Positions 45,104 through 56,900 of a stretch of DNA of 64,000 bases are shown piece after piece; within the stretch, counting starts at the first letter, position 1, and every line of letters starts with the position of its first letter. The notes beneath the pieces were generated by a model, which made no database searches, had not been told where the DNA came from, and saw only the letters and a list, made by a program, of their open reading frames with translations. Origin of the DNA: Arthrobacter sp. Leaf234 (GTDB taxonomy: Bacteria > Actinomycetota > Actinomycetes > Actinomycetales > Micrococcaceae); the NCBI RefSeq assembly GCF_001422665.1, contig NZ_LMLU01000001.1, positions 1,235,583-1,299,582 of the forward strand, written 5' to 3'. Made by a program: the position numbers and the translations under genes.

Positions 45104-48100
45104 ATGTCCAGCGAATCCTCCTTCGGCCTCATGCGAATCGGCCTTGCCACCGCGGACGAAATCCGCGGTTGGTCCTACGGCGAGGTCAAGAAGCCGGAAA
45201 CCATCAACTACCGCACGCTCAAGCCCGAGAAGGACGGCCTCTTCTGCGAGAAGATCTTCGGCCCTTCCCGTGACTGGGAGTGCTACTGCGGCAAGTACAA
45301 GCGCGTGCGCTTCAAGGGCATCATCTGCGAGCGCTGCGGCGTCGAGGTCACCCGCGCCAAGGTCCGTCGCGAGCGCATGGGCCACATCGAGCTCGCCGCT
45401 CCCGTCACCCACATCTGGTACTTCAAGGGCGTTCCCTCGCGCCTCGGCTACCTGCTGGACCTCGCTCCGAAGGACCTCGAGAAGGTCATCTACTTCGCTG
45501 CGTACATGATCACCTCGGTCGACGAGGAGAACCGCCACGCCGAGCTGCCCAACCTCCAGGCCGAGCACGACCTCGAGAAGAAGCAGATGACGGACCAGCG
45601 CGACTCCGACATCGCCGCGATCGCCAAGGACCTCGAGGACGAGCTCGCCCGCCTCGAGGGTGAGGGCGCCAAGGCTGCCGACAAGAAGAAGGCCCGCGAC
45701 TCGGCCGACCGCCAGATGGCGAACGTCCGCAAGCGTGCGGACGCCGACATCGAGCGCCTCGTCCAGGTGTGGGAGCGCTTCAAGACCCTCAAGGTCGCCG
45801 ACCTCGAGGGTGACGAAGGCCTGTACCGCGAGCTGCGCGACCGCTACGGACTGTACTTCGAGGGCTCCATGGGCGCCGAGGCGATCAAGAAGCGCCTCGA
45901 GAACTTCGACATGCCGGCCGAGGCCGAGATGCTGCGCGACATCATCCAGAACGGCAAGGGCCAGCGGAAGACGCGCGCCCTGAAGCGTCTCAAGGTGGTC
46001 AACGCCTTCCTGACGACGACGAACAGCCCCCTGGGCATGGTCCTCGACGCCGTTCCCGTGATCCCGCCGGAGCTGCGCCCGATGGTCCAGCTCGACGGTG
46101 GCCGCTTCGCGACGTCCGACCTCAACGACCTGTACCGCCGCGTCATCAACAGGAACAACCGCCTCAAGCGCCTGCTCGATCTCGGTGCCCCCGAGATCAT
46201 CGTGAACAACGAGAAGCGCATGCTCCAGGAAGCGGTCGACTCCCTGTTCGACAACGGTCGTCGTGGCCGTCCGGTCACCGGACCGGGCAACCGTCCCCTG
46301 AAGTCCCTCTCGGACATGCTGAAGGGCAAGCAGGGTCGTTTCCGCCAGAACCTCCTCGGCAAGCGCGTCGACTACTCGGGCCGTTCGGTCATCGTCGTCG
46401 GCCCGCAGCTGAAGCTGCACCAGTGCGGTCTGCCCAAGCAGATGGCGCTGGAGCTCTTCAAGCCGTTCGTGATGAAGCGCCTGGTGGACCTCAACCACGC
46501 ACAGAACATCAAGAGCGCCAAGCGCATGGTCGAGCGCTACCGCCCCCAGGTGTGGGACGTGCTCGAGGAGATCATCACCGAGCACCCCGTGCTGCTGAAC
46601 CGTGCACCCACCCTGCACCGTCTCGGCATCCAGGCGTTCGAACCGCAGCTCGTCGAAGGCAAGGCACTCCAGCTCCACCCGCTGGTCTGTGGCGCCTTCA
46701 ACGCGGACTTCGACGGCGACCAGATGGCAGTGCACCTGCCGCTGAGCCCCGAGGCCCAGGCCGAGGCACGCATCCTGATGCTCTCCTCGAACAACATCCT
46801 GAAGCCGTCCGACGGCCGTCCGGTCACCCTGCCCTCGCAGGACATGATCATCGGTCTGCACCACCTCACCACCAAGCGTGAGGGAAGTGCCGGCGAAGGA
46901 CGCGTCTTCACGAGCGTCGCCGAGGCCATCATGGCGTTCGACATGGGCTCGCTCCACCTCAACTCGGTGGTCCGGATCCGCGTCGACGACTTCGTGCCGA
47001 GTGCGGACATCGCCGCTCCCGAGGGCTGGGAGCCGGGGACGCCTGCACTCATCGAGACGTCGCTCGGGCAGGTCCTGTTCAACGAGACCCTTCCCCTGGA
47101 CTACCCGTGGGTGGAGAAGGTCGCCGACAAGGGCCAGCTCTCGACGATCGTCAACGATCTCGCGGAGCGGTACCCGAAGGTCGTCACGGCGGCGACGCTG
47201 GACAACCTGAAGGATGCCGGCTTCTACTGGGCCACGCGCTCGGGCGTCACCGTCGCCATCTCGGACATCTCCGCGCCGATCAACAAGGCCGGGATCATGG
47301 AGGGCTACGAGACGCAGGCCGCCAAGGTCCAGTCGCAGTTCGACAAGGGCCTCATCGCCGACGAGGAGCGCCGCCAGGAGCTCATCGACATCTGGAACAA
47401 GGCCACCAACGAGGTGGCCGCCTCGATGCGTGCCGCCATGCCGAAGGACAACACCATCAACCGCATGGTGTCCTCCGGTGCCCGTGGTAACTGGCTGCAG
47501 GTCCGTCAGATCGCCGGTATCCGTGGCCTCGTGGCAAACCCCAAGGGCGAGATCATCCCGCGTCCGATCAAGTCCTCGTACCGCGAGGGCCTGTCGGTCC
47601 TGGAGTACTTCATCGCCACCCACGGTGCCCGTAAGGGCCTCGCGGACACTGCGCTGCGGACAGCGAACTCGGGTTACCTGACCCGACGCCTCGTCGACGT
47701 CTCGCAGGACGTCATCGTCCGCGAGGACGACTGCGGTACGGAGCGTGGCCTGAAGGTCACGATCGCCGTGCCGAACGCCGACGGTGAGCTGGTGCTGCAC
47801 GAGGAGGTCGAGAACTCGGCGTACGCCCGTACGCTGGCGACCGACGTCGTCGACGCCAAGGGCGCTGTCCTCGCTGCCGCGGGGTCGGACCTCGGGGACG
47901 TCGTCATCGGGGAGCTGTTCGAGGCCGGCATCACGGAGATCAAGGTCCGCTCGGTCCTGACCTGTGAGTCCAGCGTCGGTACCTGTGCCCTCTGCTACGG
48001 CCGCTCGCTCGCGACCGGCAAGACCGTGGACATCGGAGAGGCCGTCGGCATCATCGCGGCACAGTCCATCGGCGAGCCAGGTACGCAGCTGACCATGCGT

Positions 48101-48997
48101 ACCTTCCACACCGGTGGTGTTGCCTCGGCCGAGGACATCACCCAGGGTCTGCCCCGTATCCAGGAGCTCTTCGAGGCGCGTACACCCAAGGGTGTCGCCC
48201 CGATCTCCGAGGTCGCCGGACGCGTCACCATCGAGGATGCCGAGAAGCAGCTTCGCCTGGTGGTCACGCCCGACGACGGGTCCGAGGAGATCGCGTACCC
48301 GGTCCTGCGCCGTGCACGCCTGCTGGTGTCGGACGGCGACCACGTCGAGGTCGGGCAGCAGCTCGTCTTCGGTGCTGTCGACCCGAAGCAGATCCTCCGG
48401 ATCCTCGGCCCGCGCAAGGCCCAGGAATTCCTGGTGGACGAGGTCCAGCGCGTGTACCGCAGCCAGGGCGTCGGTATCCACGACAAGCATGTCGAGGTCA
48501 TCGTCCGCCAGATGCTGCGTCGCGTCACCGTGATCGAGTCCGGCGAGTCGGACCTGCTCCCCGGTGAGCTGGCCGAGCGTCGCCGCTTCGAGGACGAGAA
48601 CCGTCGCGTGGTGTCCGAGGGCAAGAAACCGGCCTCCGGCCGTCCCGAGCTCATGGGGATCACCAAGGCATCGCTCGCCACCGACTCGTGGCTGTCGGCC
48701 GCTTCCTTCCAGGAGACCACGCGTGTCCTCACGCAGGCCGCCATGGAAGGCAAGAGCGATCCGCTGCTCGGGCTCAAGGAGAACGTCATCATCGGTAAGC
48801 TCATCCCGGCCGGAACCGGCCTGGACCGCTACACGAAGGTCACGGTCGAGCCCACGGAGGAGGCCAAGGCGAACCTGTTCACCGGTCCGAGCGCGTTCAG
48901 CGACTTCGACTACGCCGGTGTCGAGGGCGGCTTGAGCCCCGAGTTCCACGCGATCCCGCTGGACGACTACGACATGGGCAACAGCGACTTCCGCTAG
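45104..48997 (+). CDS. rpoC: RNA polymerase beta' subunit
   Basis: 1297 residues, the actinobacterial size. The N-terminal zinc site is [20 protein letters not shown]; the active-centre Mg motif [12 protein letters not shown] is intact; a second zinc site includes [16 protein letters not shown]. The trigger loop and bridge helix region ([20 protein letters not shown]) is conserved. An insertion with coiled-coil character ([20 protein letters not shown]) near 170-200 is typical of this group. ATG 45104. Confidence 0.98.
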   Translation: MSSESSFGLMRIGLATADEIRGWSYGEVKKPETINYRTLKPEKDGLFCEKIFGPSRDWECYCGKYKRVRFKGIICERCGVEVTRAKVRRERMGHIELAAPVTHIWYFKGVPSRLGYLLDLAPKDLEKVIYFAAYMITSVDEENRHAELPNLQAEHDLEKKQMTDQRDSDIAAIAKDLEDELARLEGEGAKAADKKKARDSADRQMANVRKRADADIERLVQVWERFKTLKVADLEGDEGLYRELRDRYGLYFEGSMGAEAIKKRLENFDMPAEAEMLRDIIQNGKGQRKTRALKRLKVVNAFLTTTNSPLGMVLDAVPVIPPELRPMVQLDGGRFATSDLNDLYRRVINRNNRLKRLLDLGAPEIIVNNEKRMLQEAVDSLFDNGRRGRPVTGPGNRPLKSLSDMLKGKQGRFRQNLLGKRVDYSGRSVIVVGPQLKLHQCGLPKQMALELFKPFVMKRLVDLNHAQNIKSAKRMVERYRPQVWDVLEEIITEHPVLLNRAPTLHRLGIQAFEPQLVEGKALQLHPLVCGAFNADFDGDQMAVHLPLSPEAQAEARILMLSSNNILKPSDGRPVTLPSQDMIIGLHHLTTKREGSAGEGRVFTSVAEAIMAFDMGSLHLNSVVRIRVDDFVPSADIAAPEGWEPGTPALIETSLGQVLFNETLPLDYPWVEKVADKGQLSTIVNDLAERYPKVVTAATLDNLKDAGFYWATRSGVTVAISDISAPINKAGIMEGYETQAAKVQSQFDKGLIADEERRQELIDIWNKATNEVAASMRAAMPKDNTINRMVSSGARGNWLQVRQIAGIRGLVANPKGEIIPRPIKSSYREGLSVLEYFIATHGARKGLADTALRTANSGYLTRRLVDVSQDVIVREDDCGTERGLKVTIAVPNADGELVLHEEVENSAYARTLATDVVDAKGAVLAAAGSDLGDVVIGELFEAGITEIKVRSVLTCESSVGTCALCYGRSLATGKTVDIGEAVGIIAAQSIGEPGTQLTMRTFHTGGVASAEDITQGLPRIQELFEARTPKGVAPISEVAGRVTIEDAEKQLRLVVTPDDGSEEIAYPVLRRARLLVSDGDHVEVGQQLVFGAVDPKQILRILGPRKAQEFLVDEVQRVYRSQGVGIHDKHVEVIVRQMLRRVTVIESGESDLLPGELAERRRFEDENRRVVSEGKKPASGRPELMGITKASLATDSWLSAASFQETTRVLTQAAMEGKSDPLLGLKENVIIGKLIPAGTGLDRYTKVTVEPTEEAKANLFTGPSAFSDFDYAGVEGGLSPEFHAIPLDDYDMGNSDFR

Positions 48998-49006
48998 GAC
49001 GTCGTC

Positions 49007-49032
49007 GTCACCGGGAGAACGATCCCGGTGAC
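49007..49032 (+). terminator. First hairpin after rpoC
   Basis: Stem GTCACCGGGA / TCCCGGTGAC, loop GAACGA; no U-tract. Starts nine bases after the rpoC stop. Confidence 0.6.
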
Positions 49033-49069
49033 GCCCGGACCCCAGCCGCACTCCGCGGCCAGGGTCCTC

Positions 49070-49107
49070 AGGACAGGCCCCGGACCACACGGTCCGGGGC
49101 CTGTCCT
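49070..49107 (+). terminator. Second, stronger hairpin after rpoC
   Basis: A 17-pair perfect stem (AGGACAGGCCCCGGACC and its complement) with loop ACAC. No U-tract follows. Confidence 0.7.
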
Positions 49108-49186
49108 GGTGTGGGAGGACCGAGCCGGAGGACGGGGAAGAGCCGGAGGGAACGGGGGAGCGCACGGGTCGCCGTCGGACCTCTGG

Positions 49187-49192
49187 TAGACT
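49187..49192 (+). promoter_or_regulatory. -10 box for the rpsL-rpsG-fusA operon
   Basis: TGGTAGACTGG; TAGACT as before secE and tuf. The -35 is poor. The leader to rpsL would be about 240 nt; the 330-bp gap holds no gene I can support. Confidence 0.45.
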
Positions 49193-49436
49193 GGACGGTA
49201 ATTGTTTGTGTGGCAGTGGATTGGCGTTGCGAAACGTATCTCCGTGTTGTACGTAAGTTGTACAGCGAATGCCACTTTTTCGCACGCCTACAGTCGTTCT
49301 GCGGCAGCTTGTCGGTCGGCGTCGCGCCAAACGACTGATCATCCCGGACTTCGGGTGGCACGGCCCCGAGAGGTGGCCGCCACCGCGGAGAAGGGCGACA
49401 GAGATCTCATCTTCAGACATTACGGAGAACACGAAA

Positions 49437-49811
<375 letters not shown>

Positions 49812-49812
49812 T

Positions 49813-50283
49813 ATGCCACGTAAGGGCCCGGCCCCGAAGCGGCCGCTCGTTGTAGATCCCGTCTACGGCTCCCCCCTGGTCACGCAGCTGATCAACAAGG
49901 TGCTCGTCGACGGCAAGAAGTCCACCGCAGAGCGCATCGTGTACGGTGCCCTCGAAGGTGCCCGTGCCAAGTCCGGCGGCGACCCCGTCGCAGCGCTCAA
50001 GAAAGCCATGGACAACGTGAAGCCGACCCTCGAGGTCCGCTCACGCCGCGTCGGTGGTGCAACCTACCAGGTGCCCGTCGAGGTCAAGCCCGGTCGTTCG
50101 ACCGCGCTGGCCCTGCGCTGGCTGGTCGGCTACTCCAAGGCCCGCCGCGAGAAGACGATGACCGAGCGCCTGCAGAACGAGATACTCGACGCGTCGAACG
50201 GTCTCGGTGCCGCAGTCAAGCGCCGCGAGGACACGCACAAGATGGCCGAGTCGAACAAGGCCTTCGCACACTACCGCTGGTAG
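49813..50283 (+). CDS. rpsG: Ribosomal protein S7
   Basis: 156 residues, the standard length; begins [20 protein letters not shown] and contains [15 protein letters not shown] and [15 protein letters not shown]. It nucleates folding of the 16S rRNA 3' domain and in E. coli represses its own operon. One base separates it from rpsL. Confidence 0.98.
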   Translation: MPRKGPAPKRPLVVDPVYGSPLVTQLINKVLVDGKKSTAERIVYGALEGARAKSGGDPVAALKKAMDNVKPTLEVRSRRVGGATYQVPVEVKPGRSTALALRWLVGYSKARREKTMTERLQNEILDASNGLGAAVKRREDTHKMAESNKAFAHYRW

Positions 50284-50369
50284 CAGCACTGCCGGGCGGG
50301 TCGTGACCCCAGGGTCGCGATCCGGCCGGCGCTCCAGCTGAACTCCATTCTCGTCATAAGGGAGACACC

Positions 50370-52484
50370 GTGGCACAGGACGTGCTTACCGACCTCAACA
50401 AGGTCCGCAACATCGGCATCATGGCCCACATCGATGCCGGCAAGACCACTACTACCGAGCGCATCCTGTTCTACACGGGTGTCAACCACAAGATCGGCGA
50501 GACGCACGACGGCGCCTCCACCACCGACTGGATGGAACAGGAGAAGGAGCGCGGCATCACCATCACGTCTGCCGCCGTGACCTGCTTCTGGGAGAACAAC
50601 CAGATCAACATCATCGACACCCCCGGACACGTCGACTTCACCGTCGAGGTGGAGCGTTCGCTCCGCGTGCTCGACGGCGCCGTCGCGGTGTTCGACGGCA
50701 AGGAGGGCGTCGAGCCCCAGTCCGAGACCGTCTGGCGCCAGGCCGACAAGTACGAAGTCCCCCGCATCTGCTTCGTCAACAAGATGGACAAGCTCGGCGC
50801 GGACTTCTACTTCACCGTGGACACGATCATCAGCCGCCTCGGCGCCAAGCCGCTCGTGCTGCAGCTCCCCATCGGAGCCGAGAACGACTTCGTGGGCGTC
50901 GTCGACCTGCTCTACATGCGTGCTCTCGTGTGGCCCGGTGACTCCAAGGGTGACGTGACGATGGGTGCCAAGTACGAGATCCAGGAGATCCCCGCGGATC
51001 TCAAGGAGAAGGCCGAGGAGTACCGCGCGGCCCTCGTCGAGACCGTCGCCGAGTCCTCGGACGAGCTCATGAACAAGTACCTCGAAGGCGAAGAGATCTC
51101 CGTCGAGGAACTCAAGGCCGGCATCCGCAAGATGACGATCAACTCCGAGCTCTACCCCATCCTGTGTGGCTCCGCGTTCAAGAACCGCGGCGTGCAGCCG
51201 ATGCTCGATGCTGTCATCGACTACCTGCCCTCACCGCTGGATGTCCCCCCGATGATCGGACACGATCCCCGGAACGAAGAGGTCGAGCTGACGCGCAAGC
51301 CGAGCACCGAGGAGCCGTTCTCGGCCCTCGCGTTCAAAGTCGCCACGCACCCGTTCTTCGGACAGCTGACCTTCATCCGCGTCTACTCCGGGCACGTCAC
51401 CGCCGGCACGCAGCTGGTGAACTCCACCAAGAGCAAGAAGGAGCGCATCGGGAAGCTCTTCCAGATGCACGCCAACAAGGAGATCCCCGTCGAAGAGGCT
51501 TCGGCCGGGCACATCTACGCGGCGATCGGGCTGAAGGACACCACCACCGGTGACACCCTCTCCGACTCGTCGAACCAGATCGTGCTCGAATCGATGAGCT
51601 TCCCGGCACCCGTGATCTCGGTGGCCATCGAACCGAAGACGAAGGGTGACCAGGAGAAGCTCTCGACGGCCATCCAGAAGCTCTCGGCCGAGGACCCGAC
51701 GTTCCAGGTGTCCCTCAACGAGGACACCGGGCAGACGATCATCGCCGGCATGGGCGAGCTCCACCTGGACATCCTGGTGGACCGCATGCGCCGCGAGTTC
51801 CGCGTGGAGGCCAACGTGGGCAAGCCCCAGGTCGCCTACCGCGAGACCATCCGCAGCAAGGTCGCCAAGCACGACTACACCCACAAGAAGCAGACGGGTG
51901 GCTCGGGTCAGTTCGCGAAGATCCAGATCGCGATCGAGCCGATGGAGGTCGAGGAGGGTGTCATGTACGCCTTCGACAACAAGGTGACCGGTGGCCGCGT
52001 GCCGCGCGAGTACATCCCGAGTGTCGACGCCGGCATCCAGGATGCGCTGAACGACGGCGTGCTCGCCGGCTACCCGGTGGTCGGGATCAAGGCGACGCTC
52101 CTCGACGGCGCGTACCACGACGTCGACTCCTCGGAGATGGCGTTCAAGATCGCCGGTCGTATGGCGTTCAAGGAAGCCGCGCGCATGGCCAAGCCCGTTC
52201 TGCTCGAGCCGCTGATGGAGGTCGAGGTCCGCACCCCTGAGGAATACATGGGTGAAGTCATCGGTGACCTCAACTCCCGCCGTGGCCAGATGCAGTCGAT
52301 GGAGGACGCCAGTGGCGTCAAGGTCATCACCGCTCACGTGCCCCTCTCGGGCATGTTCGGATACATCGGTGACCTCCGGTCGAAGACCCAGGGCCGTGCC
52401 GTCTACTCGATGAAGTTCGACAGCTACTCGGAGGTCCCGAAGGCAGTGGCCGACGAGATCATCCAGAAGACGCGCGGCGAGTAA
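50370..52484 (+). CDS. fusA: Elongation factor G
   Basis: 704-residue GTPase for ribosomal translocation. G1 [19 protein letters not shown], the switch [15 protein letters not shown]3 [16 protein letters not shown]4 NKMDK are all present; domain IV has [18 protein letters not shown] 50370 with AAGGGAG upstream. Follows rpsG by 86 bp in the str operon. Confidence 0.98.
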   Translation: MAQDVLTDLNKVRNIGIMAHIDAGKTTTTERILFYTGVNHKIGETHDGASTTDWMEQEKERGITITSAAVTCFWENNQINIIDTPGHVDFTVEVERSLRVLDGAVAVFDGKEGVEPQSETVWRQADKYEVPRICFVNKMDKLGADFYFTVDTIISRLGAKPLVLQLPIGAENDFVGVVDLLYMRALVWPGDSKGDVTMGAKYEIQEIPADLKEKAEEYRAALVETVAESSDELMNKYLEGEEISVEELKAGIRKMTINSELYPILCGSAFKNRGVQPMLDAVIDYLPSPLDVPPMIGHDPRNEEVELTRKPSTEEPFSALAFKVATHPFFGQLTFIRVYSGHVTAGTQLVNSTKSKKERIGKLFQMHANKEIPVEEASAGHIYAAIGLKDTTTGDTLSDSSNQIVLESMSFPAPVISVAIEPKTKGDQEKLSTAIQKLSAEDPTFQVSLNEDTGQTIIAGMGELHLDILVDRMRREFRVEANVGKPQVAYRETIRSKVAKHDYTHKKQTGGSGQFAKIQIAIEPMEVEEGVMYAFDNKVTGGRVPREYIPSVDAGIQDALNDGVLAGYPVVGIKATLLDGAYHDVDSSEMAFKIAGRMAFKEAARMAKPVLLEPLMEVEVRTPEEYMGEVIGDLNSRRGQMQSMEDASGVKVITAHVPLSGMFGYIGDLRSKTQGRAVYSMKFDSYSEVPKAVADEIIQKTRGE

Positions 52485-52609
52485 CACCCGGAGACGGGAA
52501 CCACGGAGAGCGGGGCGGCCTGCCACAGGCAGCCTGACCCGCTCTCCCGCGGCCGGACCACGCGGTCCCGGCAGCAACCAGCAATTTCATCAAAACCAAA
52601 AGCCCCCAG

Positions 52610-52615
52610 TAGACT
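52610..52615 (+). promoter_or_regulatory. -10 box for tuf
   Basis: CAGTAGACTTGCATG in the 199-bp fusA-tuf gap, so tuf can be transcribed alone as well as with the str operon. A clear -35 is missing. Confidence 0.45.
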
Positions 52616-52683
52616 TGCATGAGTTTCAGCCGCGAACAGCGTGGCTGGGAAGCAATTCTTCTCAAACGTTCTAGGAGGAACCC

Positions 52684-53874
52684 GTGGCGAAGGCAAAGTT
52701 CGAGCGGACTAAGCCGCACGTTAACATCGGCACCATCGGTCACGTCGACCATGGAAAGACCACGTTGACGGCTGCCATTTCGAAGGTGCTGTACGACAAG
52801 TACCCCACTCTCAACGAGCAGCGTGACTTCGCGTCGATCGACTCGGCTCCCGAGGAGAAGCAGCGCGGCATCACGATCAACATCTCGCACGTCGAGTACC
52901 AGACCGAGAAGCGCCACTACGCACACGTAGACGCCCCCGGCCACGCCGACTACATCAAGAACATGATCACCGGTGCTGCGCAGATGGACGGTGCGATCCT
53001 GGTCGTCGCCGCCACTGACGGCCCGATGGCGCAGACCCGCGAGCACGTCCTGCTCGCACGCCAGGTCGGCGTCCCCTACCTGCTGGTCGCGCTCAACAAG
53101 TCCGACATGGTCGACGACGAGGAACTCCTCGATCTCGTCGAGATGGAGGTGCGTGAGCTCCTCAGCTCGCAGGGCTTCGACGGTGACGACGCTCCTGTCG
53201 TCCGCGTCTCCGGCCTGAAGGCCCTCGAAGGCGACGCCGAGTGGGTCAAGTCCGTCGAGGACCTCATGGAAGCCGTTGACAACAACGTTCCTGACCCCGT
53301 GCGTGACAAGGACAAGCCGTTCCTCATGCCCGTCGAGGACGTCTTCACGATCACCGGTCGTGGAACCGTCGTCACGGGCCGCGCCGAGCGTGGAACCCTC
53401 GCCATCAACTCCGAGGTCGAGATCGTCGGTATCCGTCCGGTCCAGAAGACCACGGTCACCGGTATCGAGATGTTCCACAAGCAGCTCGACGAGGCATGGG
53501 CCGGCGAGAACTGTGGCCTCCTGCTCCGCGGCATCAAGCGTGAGGACGTCGAGCGCGGCCAGGTCATCGTGAAGCCGGGTTCCATCACCCCGCACACCGA
53601 CTTCGAGGCCAACGTCTACATCCTGGCGAAGGACGAAGGCGGGCGTCACAACCCGTTCTACTCGAACTACCGCCCGCAGTTCTACTTCCGCACCACGGAC
53701 GTGACCGGCGTCATCACCCTCCCCGAGGGCACCGAGATGGTCATGCCCGGCGACAACACCGAAATGACGGTCGAGCTCATCCAGCCGATCGCCATGGAAG
53801 AGGGCCTCGGCTTCGCGATCCGCGAAGGCGGCCGTACCGTCGGTTCGGGACGTGTCACGAAGATCATGAAGTAA
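52684..53874 (+). CDS. tuf: Elongation factor Tu
   Basis: 396 residues; delivers aminoacyl-tRNA to the ribosome. GTPase motifs [39 protein letters not shown] and ALNKSD are intact, and the domain II/III sequence [20 protein letters not shown] is conserved. GTG 52684 preceded by CTAGGAGGAACCC, one of the best ribosome-binding sites here. Ends in a strong terminator. Confidence 0.98.
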   Translation: MAKAKFERTKPHVNIGTIGHVDHGKTTLTAAISKVLYDKYPTLNEQRDFASIDSAPEEKQRGITINISHVEYQTEKRHYAHVDAPGHADYIKNMITGAAQMDGAILVVAATDGPMAQTREHVLLARQVGVPYLLVALNKSDMVDDEELLDLVEMEVRELLSSQGFDGDDAPVVRVSGLKALEGDAEWVKSVEDLMEAVDNNVPDPVRDKDKPFLMPVEDVFTITGRGTVVTGRAERGTLAINSEVEIVGIRPVQKTTVTGIEMFHKQLDEAWAGENCGLLLRGIKREDVERGQVIVKPGSITPHTDFEANVYILAKDEGGRHNPFYSNYRPQFYFRTTDVTGVITLPEGTEMVMPGDNTEMTVELIQPIAMEEGLGFAIREGGRTVGSGRVTKIMK

Positions 53875-53913
53875 CACCGTTCCACCGGAGACCGGCTTGC
53901 GCCGGTGATCCAC

Positions 53914-53949
53914 GAAGGGCCCCCGCTGTCTCGACAGCGGGGGCCCTTC
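53914..53949. terminator. Terminator after tuf
   Basis: Nearly perfect stem of 16-17 pairs (GAAGGGCCCCCGCTGTC and complement) with a TC turn. No U-tract. Confidence 0.8.
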
Positions 53950-53998
53950 GGCGTTCCGGGCGGGACAGACCCCTACACTTGCCGGAGGACGCACAGGC

Positions 53999-56900
53999 GT
54001 GGGTCCGAAGTGGGGGAGTGCAGTGGGTGTGATCCTTGTCCTGGTCCTGGTGGTGTTCCTCGGCGCGTTCGTCGGCGTCGGCTGGTTACTCGGCGCACGG
54101 AGCGCACGTCGGGCGGGAAGCTGGCCGCGGGATGTACCGCCGCCGGCCGTCGTGTACGGGGAGGGCTTCGAGGCCGGCTACCGGGCGGCCCAGGAGGCTC
54201 AGGCTCCCCTCGGAGCGGAGGGAGGCCCCGGAGCGTCGGGCCGTCCGCTGCAGGCCTGGTCACCAGCGCCCGCGCCTCCTCGGACCGGGTCGTCGTCGAC
54301 CGTCCCGACCGTCCCGACCGTCCCGACCGTCCCGACCGTCCCGACCCCGACCGGGCAGGCCTCGCCGACCGGGCCGCCCGCGGCGTCCGCGCCGCCCGCT
54401 CCGGCTCTGACCGGACGGCCCGCTCCGCTCGGACCACCCGCGCCGCCGTCCACCGTAGACCTGGCAGCAGCGAAAGCCGCGCGGGACCTGCGCACGATCA
54501 ACATCGCGCTGTACTCGGCAAGCCTCCTGCTCGTCGCTGCAGGAGGACTGTTCATCGGGGCCGCGGTGCCGGGTCCGGCACGCGCCGTGACGATCTGTGC
54601 AGTCGTCGCGCTGTTCTACGTCGGCGGCCTGATCCTCCACGCCCGGTTACCCCGATTGCGTCCCGCTGCAGTGGCGTTCGCGGGCACCGGGCTCGCCCTG
54701 CTGCCGGTGGCTGGTGTGCTGTTCGGTGTCCTGACCGACGAGGGGCCCCTGGCCTGGTTCGGCACGGCACTGATCGGGACCGCCGCCTACCTCCTCGCCG
54801 CCGTCCGCCTCCAGAGCCGGGTGGTCGCCTACCTGAGCATCCCGTTCCTCCTGTCGATCGCGTTGTCCTCGGTGTCGCTGATCGGCGGCGCGCTCATCTG
54901 GTACTTCACCTGCTCCATCGGTGTGGCGGCGCTGCTCGCCGTGCTGGCTCATCCGGCTCCCCGGTGGATGCCCGAGGTACTCACGCGCGCGGTGCTCGAC
55001 GCGCACCGTGTCCTGACACCGTTGGCCCTCGGTGCATCCCTCCTGCTCGGCAGTCTTCTGGCGCCGGGTGAGCGTGCACTCCTGTGGGTCGTCGCGGCCG
55101 TCCACTACGCCGCCCTTCTGGTGTTCGTCCCTGTGTCGAAGACCGTGCACTTCTACGCGACGCGTCTGATCGCGACACTGGCAGCCGTCCTCATCCTGGC
55201 GGCGCTGGACCTGCCCTTCCTCTGGGCCGTCATGGTCCTGGCGCTCTGCCTCGCCGTGCAGGTGGCCGGAGCCCTTGTGCTTGCAGCACCACTGCGTCGT
55301 CTCCTCACCCCGGGTGCGCGACCGTCCCCGGTCCCGCCCGGCGCGGGCCCAGGGGGAGCCGACACCGCCGCAGGCCCGGCCCCGACCACCTCGGTCGGCG
55401 GAGAGGTCGACCCGCAAGAGCGCGCGCAGGCCCGGTACCGCCGGGATGTCCTGGTGACCTTCGCACTCACCGCCCTGGCGGCCGCCGTCGTGGCGTCCCC
55501 GCTCCGGGGCGACGGACCCGACGGCCCCGATGTCCTGGTTCCCGTGCTCCTCGTGCTGGCCCTCGGCCTGTGGATCGCTGTGCGCTTCGGGGGAGCGGCG
55601 GAGGTGCTGGTGCTGCCGGGCGTCCTGCTCGCGGTGATCGCGCCGGGCGAGTCGCCGTGGCGCGCCGAGCTGGTACTGGCACTGTCCATCGGATACTTCC
55701 TACTCAGGGCGCGAGCTTCAATGCCCGTGCTGCGCGAGCGTTTCCTCCTCGCCGCACGGGCGGGCGGCGTCCTCCTGCTGCCGGTGGCGGTGATGGTCCA
55801 CCTGCGCACGCTGGAGCTTCCCGACGCCCGACTGGGGGAGCTCGCCCTCCTCGCCGTGGTCCTGGGGGCGGTCGCGAACCACCTGGCCGAGGTGGTGCGG
55901 ATCCGTGCAATCCGTGCAACCCCGTACAGCCCGTGGGTCATCTGCACCTCGAGTATCGTCTCGCTCGTGGCAGCGCTCGTCGCCGCGGCGGATTCAGGAG
56001 TAGGACCGGTCACCGCGATCGCCATCTGGACCACCGTCGCCGGCGGCCTCCTGACGACGCTCCTGCTGCCGCTCGTGGGGGAGAGCACGTCGACGCAGCC
56101 GACCAGGGGACCGGTCACCCAGCAGCGTGGACCGCGGGCCCCGCGCCCGGTGCTGCAGGGGTGGTACGTCGAGGCGGCCGGTCCGGTCTCCCTGATCGTT
56201 GCGGCATGTGCGTGCGCCGCCGCGGGCTTCGGGTACCGCACCTTCGAGGTCCTGCTCGCGTGCGCCGTCGTGCATGGTGGTTTGACGGCACGTCGTGCCA
56301 TCGATCACCGGCGCCGCGGTGCCTATCTGCTCGCGGCGCAGATCGCCTTCACCGTGCTCTCCGCACTCGTGTCCAGGGATCTGGACCTCACCGTGCACGG
56401 CGTACTGACCGTCGTGGCCGTCGGCATAGCACTGCAGGAGATCGTCCGCGTGATCATCCGACGGCGCCTCCGTGACCTCGGTCTGCAAGCGTCGTCGGCC
56501 TGGCTGAGCACCGCGGCACTGGCAGCACTGCCCCTGGCGTACTCGGTGCTGGCGGGTCCGACAGTCCAGCTCGGGGTCATCGTGGTGCATCTGGCTCTGC
56601 TGCTGGTCGTCTCCGTCATCCTGTTCACCGTCCAGCACAGGACGGCTGCCGCCTACCCTGCCCTGTACGCGCTGGCTGCCTCGATCGCCGTCCTGGCGGG
56701 TGGGCTGGAAACAGCACCGCAGGGATGGCTGCCCCGCGCGCCCCTGGCGATGTGGGGCGGAGCGCTGCTGGCGGCTGCCTTGCTCCTCGCCCTCGTCGTC
56801 GTGGGGGTGCGTTCCGGGGAGGAACGCCGAAGGCTCCCCCTCCGGGTGGGAGCGGGACTCTTCGCCCTCGAGGCAGGCCTCTTCTCGTTCGCGGATGGCG

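Noticed and set aside
49269-49436. N-terminal extension of rpsL by 56 codons
   Set aside because: S12 is 124 residues in the family, and the GTG at 49437 has a proper ribosome-binding site; the upstream part is untranslated leader.
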